A stretch of 64,000 nt of DNA from Nocardioides ungokensis (GCF_013466985.1 NZ_CP059164.1:1807001-1871000), one strand, 5' to 3'. Counted from the first letter of the stretch, positions 18,585 through 29,314 are shown. The notes: generated from the sequence alone by a model not told the origin. A program made the numbers and translations.

Positions 18585-21500
18585 CTAGTACACCTGCAGC
18601 TCGGCCGCGTGGACGATCGAGCCGCGGTCGGACGCCGTCTTGCAGTCGGTGTCGTTGGTCGGGTCGGCGTCCTGCTCGCCGGCGTATCCACGGAAGCCCG
18701 TGCACTGGTTCTCCAGTGCCACGAACCGGATCGCGGCGGCGCGCGTGGCCGGGACCTTGAACGAGCGCAGGAGCAGGTTGGGCGCCACCGGCCGGGGGCG
18801 GAGCGCCGGGAACGCGTCGGCGGGGGAGGTGTAGAACCGCTTCCACGTGGCCCGGTCCGACGAGCAGTGCCTCAGGCAGGCCTCCAGCGCGAACTGGCGC
18901 AGCGCCGTGAACCGCGACCCGGTGTCCGGGTCGGCCGCGAGGGGAACCTCGGTGCCGCTCGAGGGCGCGGGGTCCAGCATCGCGCTCACCTGCACGCGCC
19001 GGACCCGGTGCACCCGGCCGGCGAGGTCGACGTCCACGTACGGGTGGGTGGCGTCGACGTTGCTGTCGCTCACGCCGCCCCACGCGGTGCCCTCGGTGCC
19101 GTCGATGAGGAGCTTCGGGTTCAGCGAGCCCGCGCTGGCGCCGATCACCTTCGCCCCCGCCGGGGCCCGACGCGAGGTTCCGAGGCGCGTGCAGGCGCAC
19201 GGTCCGGTGCTCGCCCGGCTTCACGGCGACGGCGAAGCGGGTGAAGCCGCGCCCCTTGGACGTGAAGAGCATCTGGTGTCGGCCGGGCACCAGGTGCACG
19301 ACGTTGCCCAGCTTGCTCCGGCGCACCGTGTCGGCCACCGGGGTCACGCGGGCCTCGTAGCGGCCGACGTAGAGCTTGCCCGCGGCCGGGGACCGGAAGG
19401 TCACCGTGGCGTTGCGTGCCCGGGGGGAGGCGAAGCTCGGCGTCGGCTGGCCCGAGTCGGCGTTCGGCGTCGAGGCACCCGCACCCATGCCGCGACGGGC
19501 GAAGGCGTTCCACAGGACGGTGCGGTCCCGGCCGCCGAAGCGCATCGTGTCGGCGGCGATCATGGCGTCGCGCGCGTCGAGCATGGAGGTCGCTCCCTGC
19601 TGGAGCAGGAAGGCGTCGAACACCAGCTGGATCCAGCGGCGGTTGCCGGGGCATCGGCTCGGCGGCAGCGGCGACCGGGTGGGACCGGCCTGGGCGCACT
19701 TGAGCTGCAGCCCCCGGTCGTCGTAGGGGAACCTGGCGTTCCACTTCTTCACCAGCGCCTGGCGGACCTGCCACTGGGTGCCGTTCCAGATCTCACCGTC
19801 GGCGTGCACCTCGACACCGGTGCTGTCGAACCCGATGTCGGAGTAGTTGAGCGGGTTCTTGTCGATCGCGTAGTCCCGGATGCCCGCCGACCTGTTGCCG
19901 GTGGCGTAGGGGCCGACCACCCACGGGTTGGTCCCGGTCGAGTAGCCGTGGCTGAACATGTACTCGCCCGCGGTCAGGTCGCCCCACGACTCGCCCATCG
20001 CACCGCCCTGTGCGGAGGTGATGCCTTCGTCGGGGCCGCCGATCATCCGGTTGCTGATGGCGTGGGTGTACTCGTGCCCGACCACGCTCATGTCGAGGGC
20101 GCCGTCGGTGCAGGGGGAGTAGAACGCACCGGCGATCGGCTGGAAGAGGTACTGGTTGGTGATGCCGGGGGTGCCGTCCTGCAGCGTGACCTGGTTGGCG
20201 TTGTCGCGGCCGAGGTACGACGGCGACCCGCCATCGAGGGCGCCGGCCTGGGCATTGCCGGTCTCGGAGTCGTTGGCGACGCCACCGCGGCCCATGTTGT
20301 CCTGCTGGAGGTTGTAGTTCGCCTCGGTGAAGCCGAGGTAGTAGGAGAAGTCGTGCATCCGGTTGTGGGCGACGAACAGGTTGGTCACGACCTGGTCGAT
20401 GTCGTTGCCGCCGGGGTGCAGCTGGGTCGGGTCGCACCGGGAGTTGTTCCAGGCGTCGGTGAACTTCCCGGTGTAGTCGCGGGTCGGCGAGACCGGGGCC
20501 TGGGCGGTGCCGCCGGGGCTGTCCGGGCTCAGCCAGGCCTCGTGGGTGTCGGCGTTGTTGCCCACCGTGGTCAGCGTCGGCTCACCGGTCTTGACGACGG
20601 TGTCCCACGGGCCCGGCGCGGCGACGTTGCGGAACGGACCGGTCGGCGAGGAGCACCCCTTCACGGCGGTCCAGCAGCCGATGACGCTGTTGCGGGGAGT
20701 GGCCTTCGCGGACCAGTCCAGGCTCGGGTTGGCGGTGAAGTGGCGCCACTGCGGGACCGGCAGCGACGCGTCCGTGCCCGGGGTCGTCGTGTCGCTGGTG
20801 GTCACGGCCGCGGCGTAGCTGCCGGGCGGTGTGAACGGCACGGTCGGGTCGCCGTACGGGCAGACCTGGAGGCTGTAGATCCCGGCCGGGATCGAGTCCG
20901 CGGTGTACGACGCGGTCTCGGGGCTGGTGCCGAGGTCGCCCGAGACGAGCAGGCCGCCCTGGGGGTCGAAGATCTTCACGACGATGTCGTCGGCGGAGTT
21001 GGCCATCGCCGCCACCGCGTCGATGCGCCTGGTCTGGCCGTCGGTCAGCTCGAACTCGTGCTTGGGGCCACAGTCGGTGGCGGTGACCTCACCCTGGAAC
21101 GGGTAGGCGTCGTTGTTGTTCTCCACCTGGTTCTGGCGGTGCAGGATCGTGCCGTCGGTCGCGTCCACCATCAGCGTGTAGGCGAACGCCGAACCCTTCT
21201 CGCTGTCCACGACGTTGGTCTCGAAGACGGGGCGGACGGTGCCGTCGGCCATCGCCAGGGCCCGCAGGCGCGCCTGCTGCGGCTGCGCGAATCCCGGCAC
21301 GCTGAACGTCGTCCACCCGTCGGAGGTCGTGGCGTGGACGCCGTCCAGGACGCTGGCGCCGACGCCGCGGCCGACGTTCCGCGCCGCCGCGGCCCAGGCC
21401 TGGACCGGACCGAGGGTCGCGGCCGCAGGTGTCCCGGTCGTCCGGGTGAGGGAGGAGGAGACGTAGGCGATCTGCCCGCCGGCGACGCCCACCGTCACCA

Positions 21501-22002
21501 TGCTGTCCAGGGCGGGCACGAGGCCGTCGAAGCTCTGGCGGAAGAGCACCGCCCGCGCCGGGCTCTGGGCGAAGTGCTGGTCGCGCACCAGCGTCAGGGC
21601 CTGCGCCTGTGCGGCGCTCAGGCCGAAGACGGCAGCGTGCTGCGCGAGCCAGGCCCGAGCCGCGGCGACGGGGTCGCTGGAGGTCGCCCGGCCGAGCGAG
21701 CCGTCCGCGGGGAGGAGGGAGGACGGGGTGCCGAACTGGTTCCAGCGCACGTCGACGGCCCCGAGCTGCGACACCGCCTCCCGCTGCCCGGGCGAGGGCA
21801 GCGCCGTGCCGCGGGCGTCGAGGTCGTCGAGGCCCGGGACCGAGTCGCCGGGGGTGACGACGGAGCCGCCGGGGACCGCGGCCGGGACAGCGAACCCGGT
21901 CGCGACGGCGGGCAGCTGCGCGAGCCCCGGGACCAGGAGAGCGCCCAGCAGGGCGAGGGCCAGCGCCGTCCGGCGGCCGCGACGCGTGGGGGTGGGTGTC
22001 AT
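18585..22002 (-). CDS. Secreted M36 (fungalysin-type) zinc metalloprotease (one frameshift near 19157)
   Basis: A secreted zinc endopeptidase. The signal peptide spans about 1-35 (RRGRRTALALALLGALLVPG), then an FTP-type propeptide. The catalytic domain has VVGHEYTHAISNRM near 644, giving the two zinc His and the catalytic Glu, and GAMGESWGDL with the third ligand. The C-terminal part carries a PEGA-like beta module and a discoidin-like domain (LIDGTEGTAWGG, YVDVDLAG). Deleting one G from GGCGGGGGCG near 19157 joins the last 188 residues (GASAGSLNPK to HAAELQVY), giving 1138 residues. The ATG at 22002 has no clear ribosome-binding site. Role inferred as extracellular protein digestion. Confidence 0.9.
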
Positions 22003-22068
22003 GCGCTGACAACGCCACGTCTGAGCGTTGGTTATGCGTGACCGCCGCAGGTCACGGTTCTGTCAAGG

Positions 22069-22099
22069 CTTGGATCGTTCCAAGCATTCGCGCTACCGT
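22069..22099 (+). promoter_or_regulatory. glgP promoter with palindromic operator over the -35 region
   Basis: CTTGGATCGTTCCAAG (22069-22084) is a 16-bp palindrome with one mismatched pair and a central CG, the layout of LacI-family operators. It covers TTGGAT, a plausible -35. TACCGT at 22094-22099 is the -10 box and ends 6 nt before the GTG start of glgP, implying a leaderless transcript. Repression by a sugar-responsive LacI-type regulator is inferred; no such gene is in the window. Confidence 0.5.
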
Positions 22100-22105
22100 C
22101 CTCTC

Positions 22106-24683
22106 GTGCGTGCGATTCGACGATTCACGGTCCGTCCCGTCCTCCCTCCGGCCCTGGCCGCCCTGGGGGACCTGGCCGGCAACCTCAGGTGGTCCTGGCA
22201 CCCGGAGACGCAGGACGTCTTCGCTGCCGTCGACCCTGTCCTCTGGGAGTCCACGGGTCGCGACCCGGTGACCCTCCTGGGCGCCGTCGGCCGGGCCAGG
22301 CTCGAGGAGCTGGCCGCCGACGCGGGCTTCCTCGAGAGGCTCGCCGAGGCCCGGGCCGACCTCGAGCGCTACCTCACCGGTGAGCGCTGGTTCCAGCGCC
22401 GTGAGGCGGCGGAGGGGCCGCGGGCGATCGCCTACTTCTCCCCGGAGTTCGGCATCACCGCCGTCCTCCCGCAGTACTCCGGCGGCCTGGGCATCCTCGC
22501 CGGCGACCACCTCAAGGCCGCCAGCGACCTGGGCGTGCCGATCACCGGCGTCGGCCTCCTCTACCGCCACGGCTACTTCGAGCAGGCCCTGTCCCGCGAG
22601 GGCTGGCAGCTCGAGACCTACCCCGTCCTCGACCCCGACGGCCTGCCCATCTCGCTGCTGCGCGAGCAGGACGGGTCCCCGGCGCAGATCTCGATCTCGC
22701 TCCCCGAGGGCCCCGACCTGGTGGCGCGGATCTGGGTCGCCAGCGTCGGCCGGGTGCCGCTGCTGCTGCTCGACTCCGACGTCGAGGGCAACCCCGAGCA
22801 CTACCGCGACGTGACCGACCGCCTCTACGGCGGCAACAGCGAGCACCGCCTGCGCCAGGAGCTGCTGCTCGGCGTCGGCGGCGTGCGCGCGCTGCGTGTC
22901 CACGCCCGCATCACCGGTGCCCCCGCGCCGGAGGTCTTCCACACCAACGAGGGCCACGCCGGGTTCCTCGGCCTCGAGCGGATCCGCGAGCTCACCGTCG
23001 AGGAGGGTGGCCCGAAGCTCGACTTCGACACCGCGCTCGAGGTCAGCCGCGCGTCCACCGTCTTCACCACCCACACCCCGGTGCCCGCCGGCATCGACCG
23101 CTTCCCGCGCACGCTGGTGGAGCAGTACTTCAGCGAGGCCGGCGCCACGCCGGGCGTCCCGGTCGAGCGGATCCTCTCCCTCGGCACCGAGGACTACCAC
23201 GGTGGCGACGGCTCGGTGTTCAACATGGCGGTCATGGGCTTCCGGCTCTCCCAGCGCGCCAACGGCGTCTCCCTGCTGCACGGCCACGTCAGCCGGGGCA
23301 TGTTCAACGGCCTGTGGCCGGCCTTCGACGAGGCCGAGGTGCCGATCGGGTCGATCACCAACGGCGTGCACGCCCCGACCTGGGTGGCGCGTGAGGTCAT
23401 CGACCTCGCCGTCGCGCACGGCGCGGACCGCGAGAGCGACGACCCCGACGGCTTCCTGGCCACGGTCGACAAGATCCCGGGCGCCGACATCTGGTCGGTC
23501 AAGCGCCAGCTGCGTGAGCGGCTGGTCGAGGACGCCCGCCGGCGCCTGGCCCGGTCGTGGGAGAAGCGCGGCGCCGCCAGGGCCGAGCTCAAGTGGATCG
23601 ACTCCGCCCTCGACCCCGACGTGCTGACGATCGGGTTCGCGCGCCGGGTGCCGTCGTACAAGCGGCTCACGCTGATGCTGCGCCACCCCGACCGCCTCAA
23701 GAAGCTGCTGCTCGACCCCGAGCGCCCGTGCAGCTGGTGATCGCCGGCAAGTCCCACCCGGCCGACGACGGCGGCAAGAAGCTGATCCAGGAGATGGTGC
23801 GCTTCGCCGACGACCCGGAGGTCCGGCACCGCATCGTCTTCCTGCCCAACTACGACATCGCGATGGCGCAGCCGCTCTACCCCGGCTGCGACGTGTGGCT
23901 CAACAACCCGCTGCGCCCGTACGAGGCCTGCGGCACGTCGGGCATGAAGGCCGCGCTCAACGGCGGCCTGAACCTCTCCATCCTCGACGGCTGGTGGGAC
24001 GAGTGGTACGACGGCAACAACGGCTGGGCGATCCCGTCCGCCGACGGTGTCGACGACCCCGACCACCGTGACGACCTCGAGTCCAACGCGCTCTACGACC
24101 TCATCGAGAACGAGATCGCGCCGCGGTTCTACGACGTCGACGCCGAGGGCGTGCCGACCCGCTGGCTGGAGATGGTCCGCCACACGCTGAAGTCGCTGGG
24201 CCCGAAGGTCCTCGCGACCCGCATGGTGCGTGACTACGTGCGCCAGCTCTACACCCCGTCCGCGGGCAACGCCCGCCGGCTGAACTCCGACTACCAGGGC
24301 GCCGCCGAGCTGGCCGCCTGGAAGAAGAAGGTCCGCACGGGCTGGTCCGGCGTCCACGTCGAGCACGTCGAGAGCAGCGGCGTCACCGACGCTCCCGAGG
24401 TCGGCGACGTCATGAGCGCCGCGCGTTCGTGGCCCTGGGCGACCTCTCGCCCCAGGACGTCGACGTGCAGCTGGTCCACGGCCGGACCAACAGCGAGGAC
24501 GAGCTCACCGAGAGCATCGTCGACTCGCTGCACCTGGCCGAGAGCTACGAGGGTGGCCGGCACCGGTTCGACGGCGACGTCGTCCTCGATCACAGCGGCT
24601 CCTTCGGCTACACGGTCCGCGTGATCCCGCGCAACGACCTGCTCACCTCGCCCGCCGAGCTGGGTGTGATCGCCCTGCCGTGA
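22106..24683 (+). CDS. glgP: Alpha-glucan phosphorylase (two frameshifts)
   Basis: GlgP (GT35) releases glucose 1-phosphate from alpha-glucan ends in a PLP-dependent reaction. The N-terminus VLPPALAALGDLAGNLRWSW is the DUF3417 region of the short bacterial phosphorylase type. The PLP lysine is in ACGTSGMKAALNGG near residue 613. Breaks lie near 23728 (CGCCCG(G)TGCAG restores ERPVQLVIAGKSH) and 24418 (GCC(C)GCGCG restores SARAFVALGDLSPQD). The corrected length is 859 residues. The GTG at 22106 is chosen from the promoter spacing and family alignment. It is divergent from the protease and on the opposite strand to the biosynthetic glgE operon. Confidence 0.93.
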
Positions 24684-24700
24684 TCGTGGCGGCGAGCAAC

Positions 24701-24740
24701 GGAAGAGGCCGGCGACCCCTCGGGGTCGCCGGCCTCTTCC
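24701..24740. terminator. Bidirectional terminator between glgP and the ABC transporter operon
   Basis: A perfect 19-bp inverted repeat, GGAAGAGGCCGGCGACCCC at 24701-24719 and its complement at 24722-24740, lies between convergent stops at 24683 and 24756. There is no long T-run on either strand, as is common in high-GC actinobacteria. Confidence 0.8.
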
Positions 24741-24755
24741 TCTGTCTGCGAGGCG

Positions 24756-25817
24756 TCAGCTCACGTTGTCCACGAACGTCGTGGTGTAGGTCTTCGACAG
24801 GTCGATGTCGTCCTTCTTGGCCTTCACCGTGTCGCTGAACGTCCCCAGCACGTCGAGCACGGTCTCGGGCCCGCCCTCGGGCATCCGGCCGTCGGTGGTG
24901 AACATCGGCGAGGAGTCCTTGATGGACTGCTCGTAGAGTGCGGGGTCGCCGCCGTTGTAGTCGGTCGGCATCTTGGCGGCGATGTCGGCCGCGTCGTGCT
25001 GGCTGATCCACTGCATCGTGTGGGCGAACGCGTTGACCAGCTTCTGCACCGTCTCGGGGTTCTGGTCGACGTACGCGCAGTCCATGTACATCGATGCGGC
25101 CGGGTAGAGGCCGCCGAGCGCCTTCTTGGTCCCCTCCTCGGTGCGCATGTCGATGAGCACCTTGCCCAGGCCCTTGGAGACCACGGTGGCGATCGTCGGG
25201 TCGGTGGTCATCCCGGCGTCGATGCCGCCGTTGTCCAGGGCCGCGAGGAACGTCGAGCCGGCGCCGGCGGTCACGGTGGTGTAGTCGGAGGTGTCGATGC
25301 CGTTCTTGGCCGAGAGGTACTGCGTGAGGTAGTCGGTCGACGAGCCGGGGGAGGTGACCCCGAGCTTCTTGCCCGAGAAGTCGCCGGCGCCGGTGATCGA
25401 CTTCGCGGCCGCGGTCGAGACGACCTCGGCCTCGCCGGGCACCTTCGCCAGCTGTACGACGCTCTCGATGCACTTGCCCTGGGCCTGGAGGGTGATGGTG
25501 TGGTCGTAGAACCCGACCACGCCCTGGACCTGGCCGGCGACGAGGACGTTCTCGGCGCTGGCGCCCGACGGCTCGGTGAGCAGCTTGACGTCCACGCCCT
25601 CGTCGTCGAAGTAGCCGAGCTGCTGGGTGAGCATGGCGGGCAGGTAGATCACCTTGTCGATGCCACCGACCATGATCGTGACCTGCGGGCGGCCGCTGGC
25701 GGCGTCGCCGTTCTCGGCGCTGGCGTCGCTGCTGCGGCAGCCGGCGAGCGGGGCCACCGCGAGGACGGCCGTGAGGGCGACGACGATCCGTCGGCGGTTG
25801 CGGGTGGGAATGGGCAT
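24756..25817 (-). CDS. ABC transporter substrate-binding lipoprotein, NitT/TauT (NMT1/THI5-like) family
   Basis: A 353-residue extracytoplasmic binding protein. The signal is of lipoprotein type: RRRIVVALTAVLAVAP then LAGC with Cys near 27. The mature part starts with VTIMVGGIDKVIYLPAMLTQ and contains VTSPGSSTDYLTQYL, typical of the NMT1/SsuA-like fold that binds nitrate, sulfonates, taurine or pyrimidine precursors. The ATG at 25817 is chosen because AAGGAG lies about 11 nt upstream and the lipobox then falls at normal distance. Third gene of ATPase-permease-binding protein. Ligand not deducible. Confidence 0.88.
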   Translation of the reverse strand: MPIPTRNRRRIVVALTAVLAVAPLAGCRSSDASAENGDAASGRPQVTIMVGGIDKVIYLPAMLTQQLGYFDDEGVDVKLLTEPSGASAENVLVAGQVQGVVGFYDHTITLQAQGKCIESVVQLAKVPGEAEVVSTAAAKSITGAGDFSGKKLGVTSPGSSTDYLTQYLSAKNGIDTSDYTTVTAGAGSTFLAALDNGGIDAGMTTDPTIATVVSKGLGKVLIDMRTEEGTKKALGGLYPAASMYMDCAYVDQNPETVQKLVNAFAHTMQWISQHDAADIAAKMPTDYNGGDPALYEQSIKDSSPMFTTDGRMPEGGPETVLDVLGTFSDTVKAKKDDIDLSKTYTTTFVDNVS

Positions 25818-25872
25818 GCTGCAGTGCTCCTTCCCGGGCAGGGCCCGGTGGATGGGTGGGTGAGAGAGGGGT

Positions 25873-26748
25873 CTAGAGGCCGGAGGCCTGGCCGCTGGCG
25901 GGCGGCCGCCACGAGGTGAGCCGCACCTCGAGCTGGGTGATGAGCCACTCCGCGACGAGGGCGAGGACGGTGGTGATGAGCATCCCGGCGTAGATGCCGG
26001 CGGCGTCGAAGTTTCCCTGCGAGTGGTTGATGAGCAGCCCGAGGCCCTTGTCGGCGCCGGTGTACTCACCGACGATCGCGCCGATCAGCGCGAAGCCGAA
26101 CGCCACGTGCATGCTCGCGAGGATCCACGAGGTCGCGCTGGGCAGGATCACCGAGCGCATCAGGGCCCAGCGGCCCGCCCCGAGGATGCGGGCGTTGTCG
26201 ACGAGCACCTTGTCGACCTCGCGGGCGCCCTGGAAGGCGTTGAAGAAGACCGCGAAGAAGACGAGCACGAACGCCGTGGCGACCTTGGAGGACATCCCGA
26301 GGCCGAACCAGATGACGAACAGCGAGGCCAGCACGATGCGCGGGATCGCGTTGGCACCCTTGATGAAGGGCGCCAGCACGTCGGCGACGAAGCGGGCGCG
26401 CCCGAGCACGACGCCGAGGAGGACGCCGGCCAGCGTGCCGAGCGCGAAGCCGAGCACCGCCTCCTCGAGGGTGACCGCGATGGTGCCCCAGATGGAGCCC
26501 TGCGAGCTGCCCTCGGTGAACCAGATGACGAGCTTGTCCCAGATCTGGCTGGGCATCGAGTAGTAGAAGGGGTCGATCACCGTGCGCGCGGCGAGCTCCC
26601 ACGAGCCGAGCCACGCCACGATCAGGGCGACCCGGACGGCGTGGGTGAGCAGCGTGCGGCGCGACGTACGACGGCGGCGCGGCGAGCGCGGGGTGGGTGC
26701 GGTCGGGCGGGTGTCCGCCTTGGTCTCGACCTGGATGTCAAGCGACAC
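25873..26748 (-). CDS. ABC transporter permease, NitT/TauT family
   Basis: A 291-residue inner-membrane permease of the BPD_transp_1 type. It has a basic N-terminus, a first helix near 38-55 (AVRVALIVAWLGSWELA) and further helices. The EAA-type loop that docks on the ATPase includes GAREVDKVLVDNARILGAG. It starts with GTG at 26748, which overlaps the last 11 nt of the ATPase gene, so the two are translationally coupled. One homodimer per transporter is expected. Confidence 0.88.
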   Translation of the reverse strand: MSLDIQVETKADTRPTAPTPRSPRRRRTSRRTLLTHAVRVALIVAWLGSWELAARTVIDPFYYSMPSQIWDKLVIWFTEGSSQGSIWGTIAVTLEEAVLGFALGTLAGVLLGVVLGRARFVADVLAPFIKGANAIPRIVLASLFVIWFGLGMSSKVATAFVLVFFAVFFNAFQGAREVDKVLVDNARILGAGRWALMRSVILPSATSWILASMHVAFGFALIGAIVGEYTGADKGLGLLINHSQGNFDAAGIYAGMLITTVLALVAEWLITQLEVRLTSWRPPASGQASGL

Positions 26749-27565
26749 GGGAGGCTCCTCTCGTCCTGGTGATCTCGACTTCCTCGCGGAGGCTGTCCCA
26801 CACCCGCTTGTAGAGGTCGATGAACTCGGGGGTCAGCCGGATCTCCTCGACGCGGCGCGGACGCGGCAGGTCGATGTCGACCACGTCCTTGACCGTGGCC
26901 GGGCCGGCGGTCATCACGACGACGCGGTCGGCGAGCGTGATCGCCTCGGTGAGGTCGTGGGTGACGAAGACGCAGGCCGCGCCGGTGCCGGACCAGAGCC
27001 GGAGCAGCTCGTCCTGCATCAGCTCGCGCGTCTGCACGTCCAGCGCGCCGAACGGCTCGTCGAGCAGGAGCAGCGAGGGCTCGGTGATCAGCGTCTGCGC
27101 CATCGCCACCCGCTTGCGCATGCCGCCGGAGAGCTGGTGGGGGTAGCGGTCCTCGAAGCCCGCCAGCCCGACGCGGGTGATCCAGTCGCGAGCCCGGGCG
27201 TGGGCCTCGGCCTTGCCGGCGCCCCGGTAGCGCAGTCCGAGCGCGACGTTGTCGAGCACGTTCTTCCAGGGCAGCACGGCGTCGGCCTGGAACATGTAGC
27301 CGACGCCGTCCGGGATGGCGGTGACCGGGGCGCCGTGCACCGCGACGGTCCCGGCGGAGGCGGGCTCGAGGCCGGAGACCAGGGAGAGGGTGGTGGACTT
27401 GCCGCAGCCGGTGGGGCCGACGATCGAGACGAACTCGCCCGGGGCCACGTCGAGGTCCACGTCGCGGAGCGCCGTGAACGGCTCGCCGCTGCGGGTCGGG
27501 AAGCGCTTGGTGGCCCCGCGCAGCGATATCGCTGTGGGGCCGGCGCCGGATGTGATCTGGGTCAT
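26738..27565 (-). CDS. ABC transporter ATP-binding protein, NitT/TauT family
   Basis: A 275-residue ATPase with Walker A GPTGCGKST, signature LSGGMRKRVAMA, Walker B LLLLDEPFGALD and the switch His in FVTHD. This matches the SsuB/TauB type. The ATG at 27565 gives MTQITSGAGPTAISLRGATK. A longer upstream reading would run across the divergent histidine kinase gene and is rejected. It heads the ATPase-permease-binding-protein operon and faces the two-component system across 123 bp. Confidence 0.9.
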   Translation of the reverse strand: MTQITSGAGPTAISLRGATKRFPTRSGEPFTALRDVDLDVAPGEFVSIVGPTGCGKSTTLSLVSGLEPASAGTVAVHGAPVTAIPDGVGYMFQADAVLPWKNVLDNVALGLRYRGAGKAEAHARARDWITRVGLAGFEDRYPHQLSGGMRKRVAMAQTLITEPSLLLLDEPFGALDVQTRELMQDELLRLWSGTGAACVFVTHDLTEAITLADRVVVMTAGPATVKDVVDIDLPRPRRVEEIRLTPEFIDLYKRVWDSLREEVEITRTRGASRVA

Positions 27566-27586
27566 GGGGCAGGACCGTAGGAGCGC

Positions 27587-27655
27587 GTGACGACCGTCAC
27601 CAGCCTTGCGAGAGTTGTCGTCGATCCCCGCACAAGTGGCGTTGTGTGCGTTGTG
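27587..27655. promoter_or_regulatory. Candidate regulator sites in the ABC/two-component intergenic region
   Basis: Two symmetric signals lie between the divergent starts. One is the palindrome GTGACG-AC-CGTCAC at 27587-27600, near the ABC operon. The other is a pair of direct repeats GCGTTGTG at 27639-27646 and 27648-27655, 9 bp apart, upstream of the kinase. A site like either could bind the CitB-type response regulator. This is inference from position. Confidence 0.4.
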
Positions 27656-27676
27656 CTCATGAGCCGTCGCGGGCCC

Positions 27677-27682
27677 TAGGGT
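27677..27682 (+). promoter_or_regulatory. -10 box of the two-component system
   Basis: TAGGGT ends 6 nt before the GTG start of the kinase, suggesting a leaderless transcript. No convincing -35 hexamer was found. Confidence 0.4.
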
Positions 27683-27688
27683 GACGGG

Positions 27689-29314
27689 GTGCGCACCCCC
27701 CTCCGAGCGCCGCTTCGCCTGCCGAGGCTCGCGCTCAGCACCCAGGCGGTGGTCGCGCTCGCCCTGCTGCTGGTGCTGGTCGTCCTCGGCTCGCTGATCG
27801 CGTCGACGGCGGTGCTGCGCAACGACCTCGAGAAGCAGTACGAGCAGCGGGCGCTCGCGATCGCCCGCAGCGTGGCCTCGTCCCCGACGCTGGCCGCCGA
27901 CGTCGTCTCCGGCCGTCCGGACCCGCGGGGGCCGGTGCAGCAGGCGGCCGAGCGGGTGCGCCGCGAGACCGGCGCGCTGTACGTCGTGGTGACCGACGAC
28001 CGGGGGATCCGCTACAGCCACCCCACGGCGGCCAACGTCGGACAACCGGTGAGCACCAGCCCTGACGAGGCGCTCGCGGGCCACGACGTGGTCACCATCG
28101 AGCGGGGCACGCTGGGCTACTCCGCGCGTGGGAAGGTCCCGCTGCGTGACGCCGACGGCCGGGTCGTGGGGGAGGTCAGCGTCGGCATCGCGATCTCGCA
28201 GCTGGAGCGCGAGACGCACAAGCTGGTGGTGCTGCTCGGCCTGGTCGCCCTGGGGCCGCTCGCCGTCGGGCTGGCCGGCGCCGTGTGGCTGGCGCGCCGG
28301 CTGCGACGCACGACCCTGGGCCTGGAGCCCGAGGAGATGGCCGACCTGGTCCGCGAGCACGCGGCCGTGCTGGGCGGGGTGCGCGACGGGCTGGTCGCGG
28401 TGGACCCACGCGGCCGGGTCACGGTGAGCAATGCCGAGGCCGCCCGGCTGCTGGGCAGCGACCTGCCGCGCGGCGTCCCGCTCGAGGAGACCGGCGTCGG
28501 TCCCGACGCGCTGGCGCTCTTCGCCGAGGACCCGGCACCGGCCGGTGCCCTGCGGGTGCTGGGCGGCCGGGTCGTCCTCGTCACCCGGCTCGCCGTACGC
28601 CGCGGCAGCCGCGATCTCGGCACCGTGCTCACGCTGCGTGACCGCACCGACCTCGACGACCTCGCCCGCGAGCTGGAGGCCACCCGGGCGCTGACCGACG
28701 CGCTGCGCGCTCAGGCCCACGAGCACAGCAACCGGCTGCACACGCTCACCGGCCTGCTCCACCACGGGGACGTCGCCGAGGCCGAGGAGTACCTCTCGGG
28801 CCTCAGCGAGTCCAGCACCTGGGTCTCGGGGGTGGACGACCCCTACCTGGCCGGACTGCTCGCGGCCAAGGCGGCTGCCGCCTCCGAGGCAGGGGTGTCC
28901 CTCGTGGTCTCCGAGACGACCTGGCTGGAGGACCGGCTGGCCCACCCGCTCGACTCGGTGACCGTGGTGGCGAACCTGCTCGACAACGGGATCCGCGCGG
29001 CGGCCGAGGGGGCCCGTGAGCCGCGCACGGTCGAGGTGACCCTGCTCGGTGACGGCGCGGACCTCGTGGTGCACGTCGTCGACAGCGGCGACGGGGTGCC
29101 GGCGGACCACGTCGGGCAGGTCTTCGACCACGGCTTCACCACCCGGGACGCCGACGTCCCCGGGCACGGGATCGGGCTGGCGCTGGCCCGCCACACGGCC
29201 CGCGCGCACGGGGGTGACGTCCGGCTGGTCGACCCGGGGTCCGCCGGGCACGGCGCGGCCTTCGAGGCCCGGCTGGCCGCGGCCCTGACCGCTCGAGAGA
29301 GGAACCTGACGTGA
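27689..29314 (+). CDS. Sensor histidine kinase, CitA/DcuS type
   Basis: A 541-residue membrane sensor. A first helix (about 19-43) and a second (about 176-200) enclose an extracytoplasmic sCache/PAS-like sensor. A cytoplasmic PAS (about 220-310) follows, then the SpoOB-type dimerisation helix with AQAHEHSNRLHTL, whose first His near 343 is the likely phospho-acceptor. The HATPase has NLLDNGI near 428 and GHGIGLALARH near 491. CitA/DcuS kinases sense C4-dicarboxylates or citrate in well-studied cases; the ligand here is not shown. The response regulator starts inside its stop (GTGA). Confidence 0.9.
   Translation: MRTPLRAPLRLPRLALSTQAVVALALLLVLVVLGSLIASTAVLRNDLEKQYEQRALAIARSVASSPTLAADVVSGRPDPRGPVQQAAERVRRETGALYVVVTDDRGIRYSHPTAANVGQPVSTSPDEALAGHDVVTIERGTLGYSARGKVPLRDADGRVVGEVSVGIAISQLERETHKLVVLLGLVALGPLAVGLAGAVWLARRLRRTTLGLEPEEMADLVREHAAVLGGVRDGLVAVDPRGRVTVSNAEAARLLGSDLPRGVPLEETGVGPDALALFAEDPAPAGALRVLGGRVVLVTRLAVRRGSRDLGTVLTLRDRTDLDDLARELEATRALTDALRAQAHEHSNRLHTLTGLLHHGDVAEAEEYLSGLSESSTWVSGVDDPYLAGLLAAKAAAASEAGVSLVVSETTWLEDRLAHPLDSVTVVANLLDNGIRAAAEGAREPRTVEVTLLGDGADLVVHVVDSGDGVPADHVGQVFDHGFTTRDADVPGHGIGLALARHTARAHGGDVRLVDPGSAGHGAAFEARLAAALTARERNLT

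Noticed and set aside
18847..22041. A 1064-residue plus-strand frame over the M36 protease
   Set aside because: It is the complement of a gene with signal peptide and HEXXH motif, low in complexity (VGA/RGR-rich), with no promoter or ribosome-binding site.
26738..29251. Reading the ABC ATPase as an 837-residue protein starting at 29251
   Set aside because: The extra 560 residues are antisense to the histidine kinase. The ATG at 27565 matches the family start.
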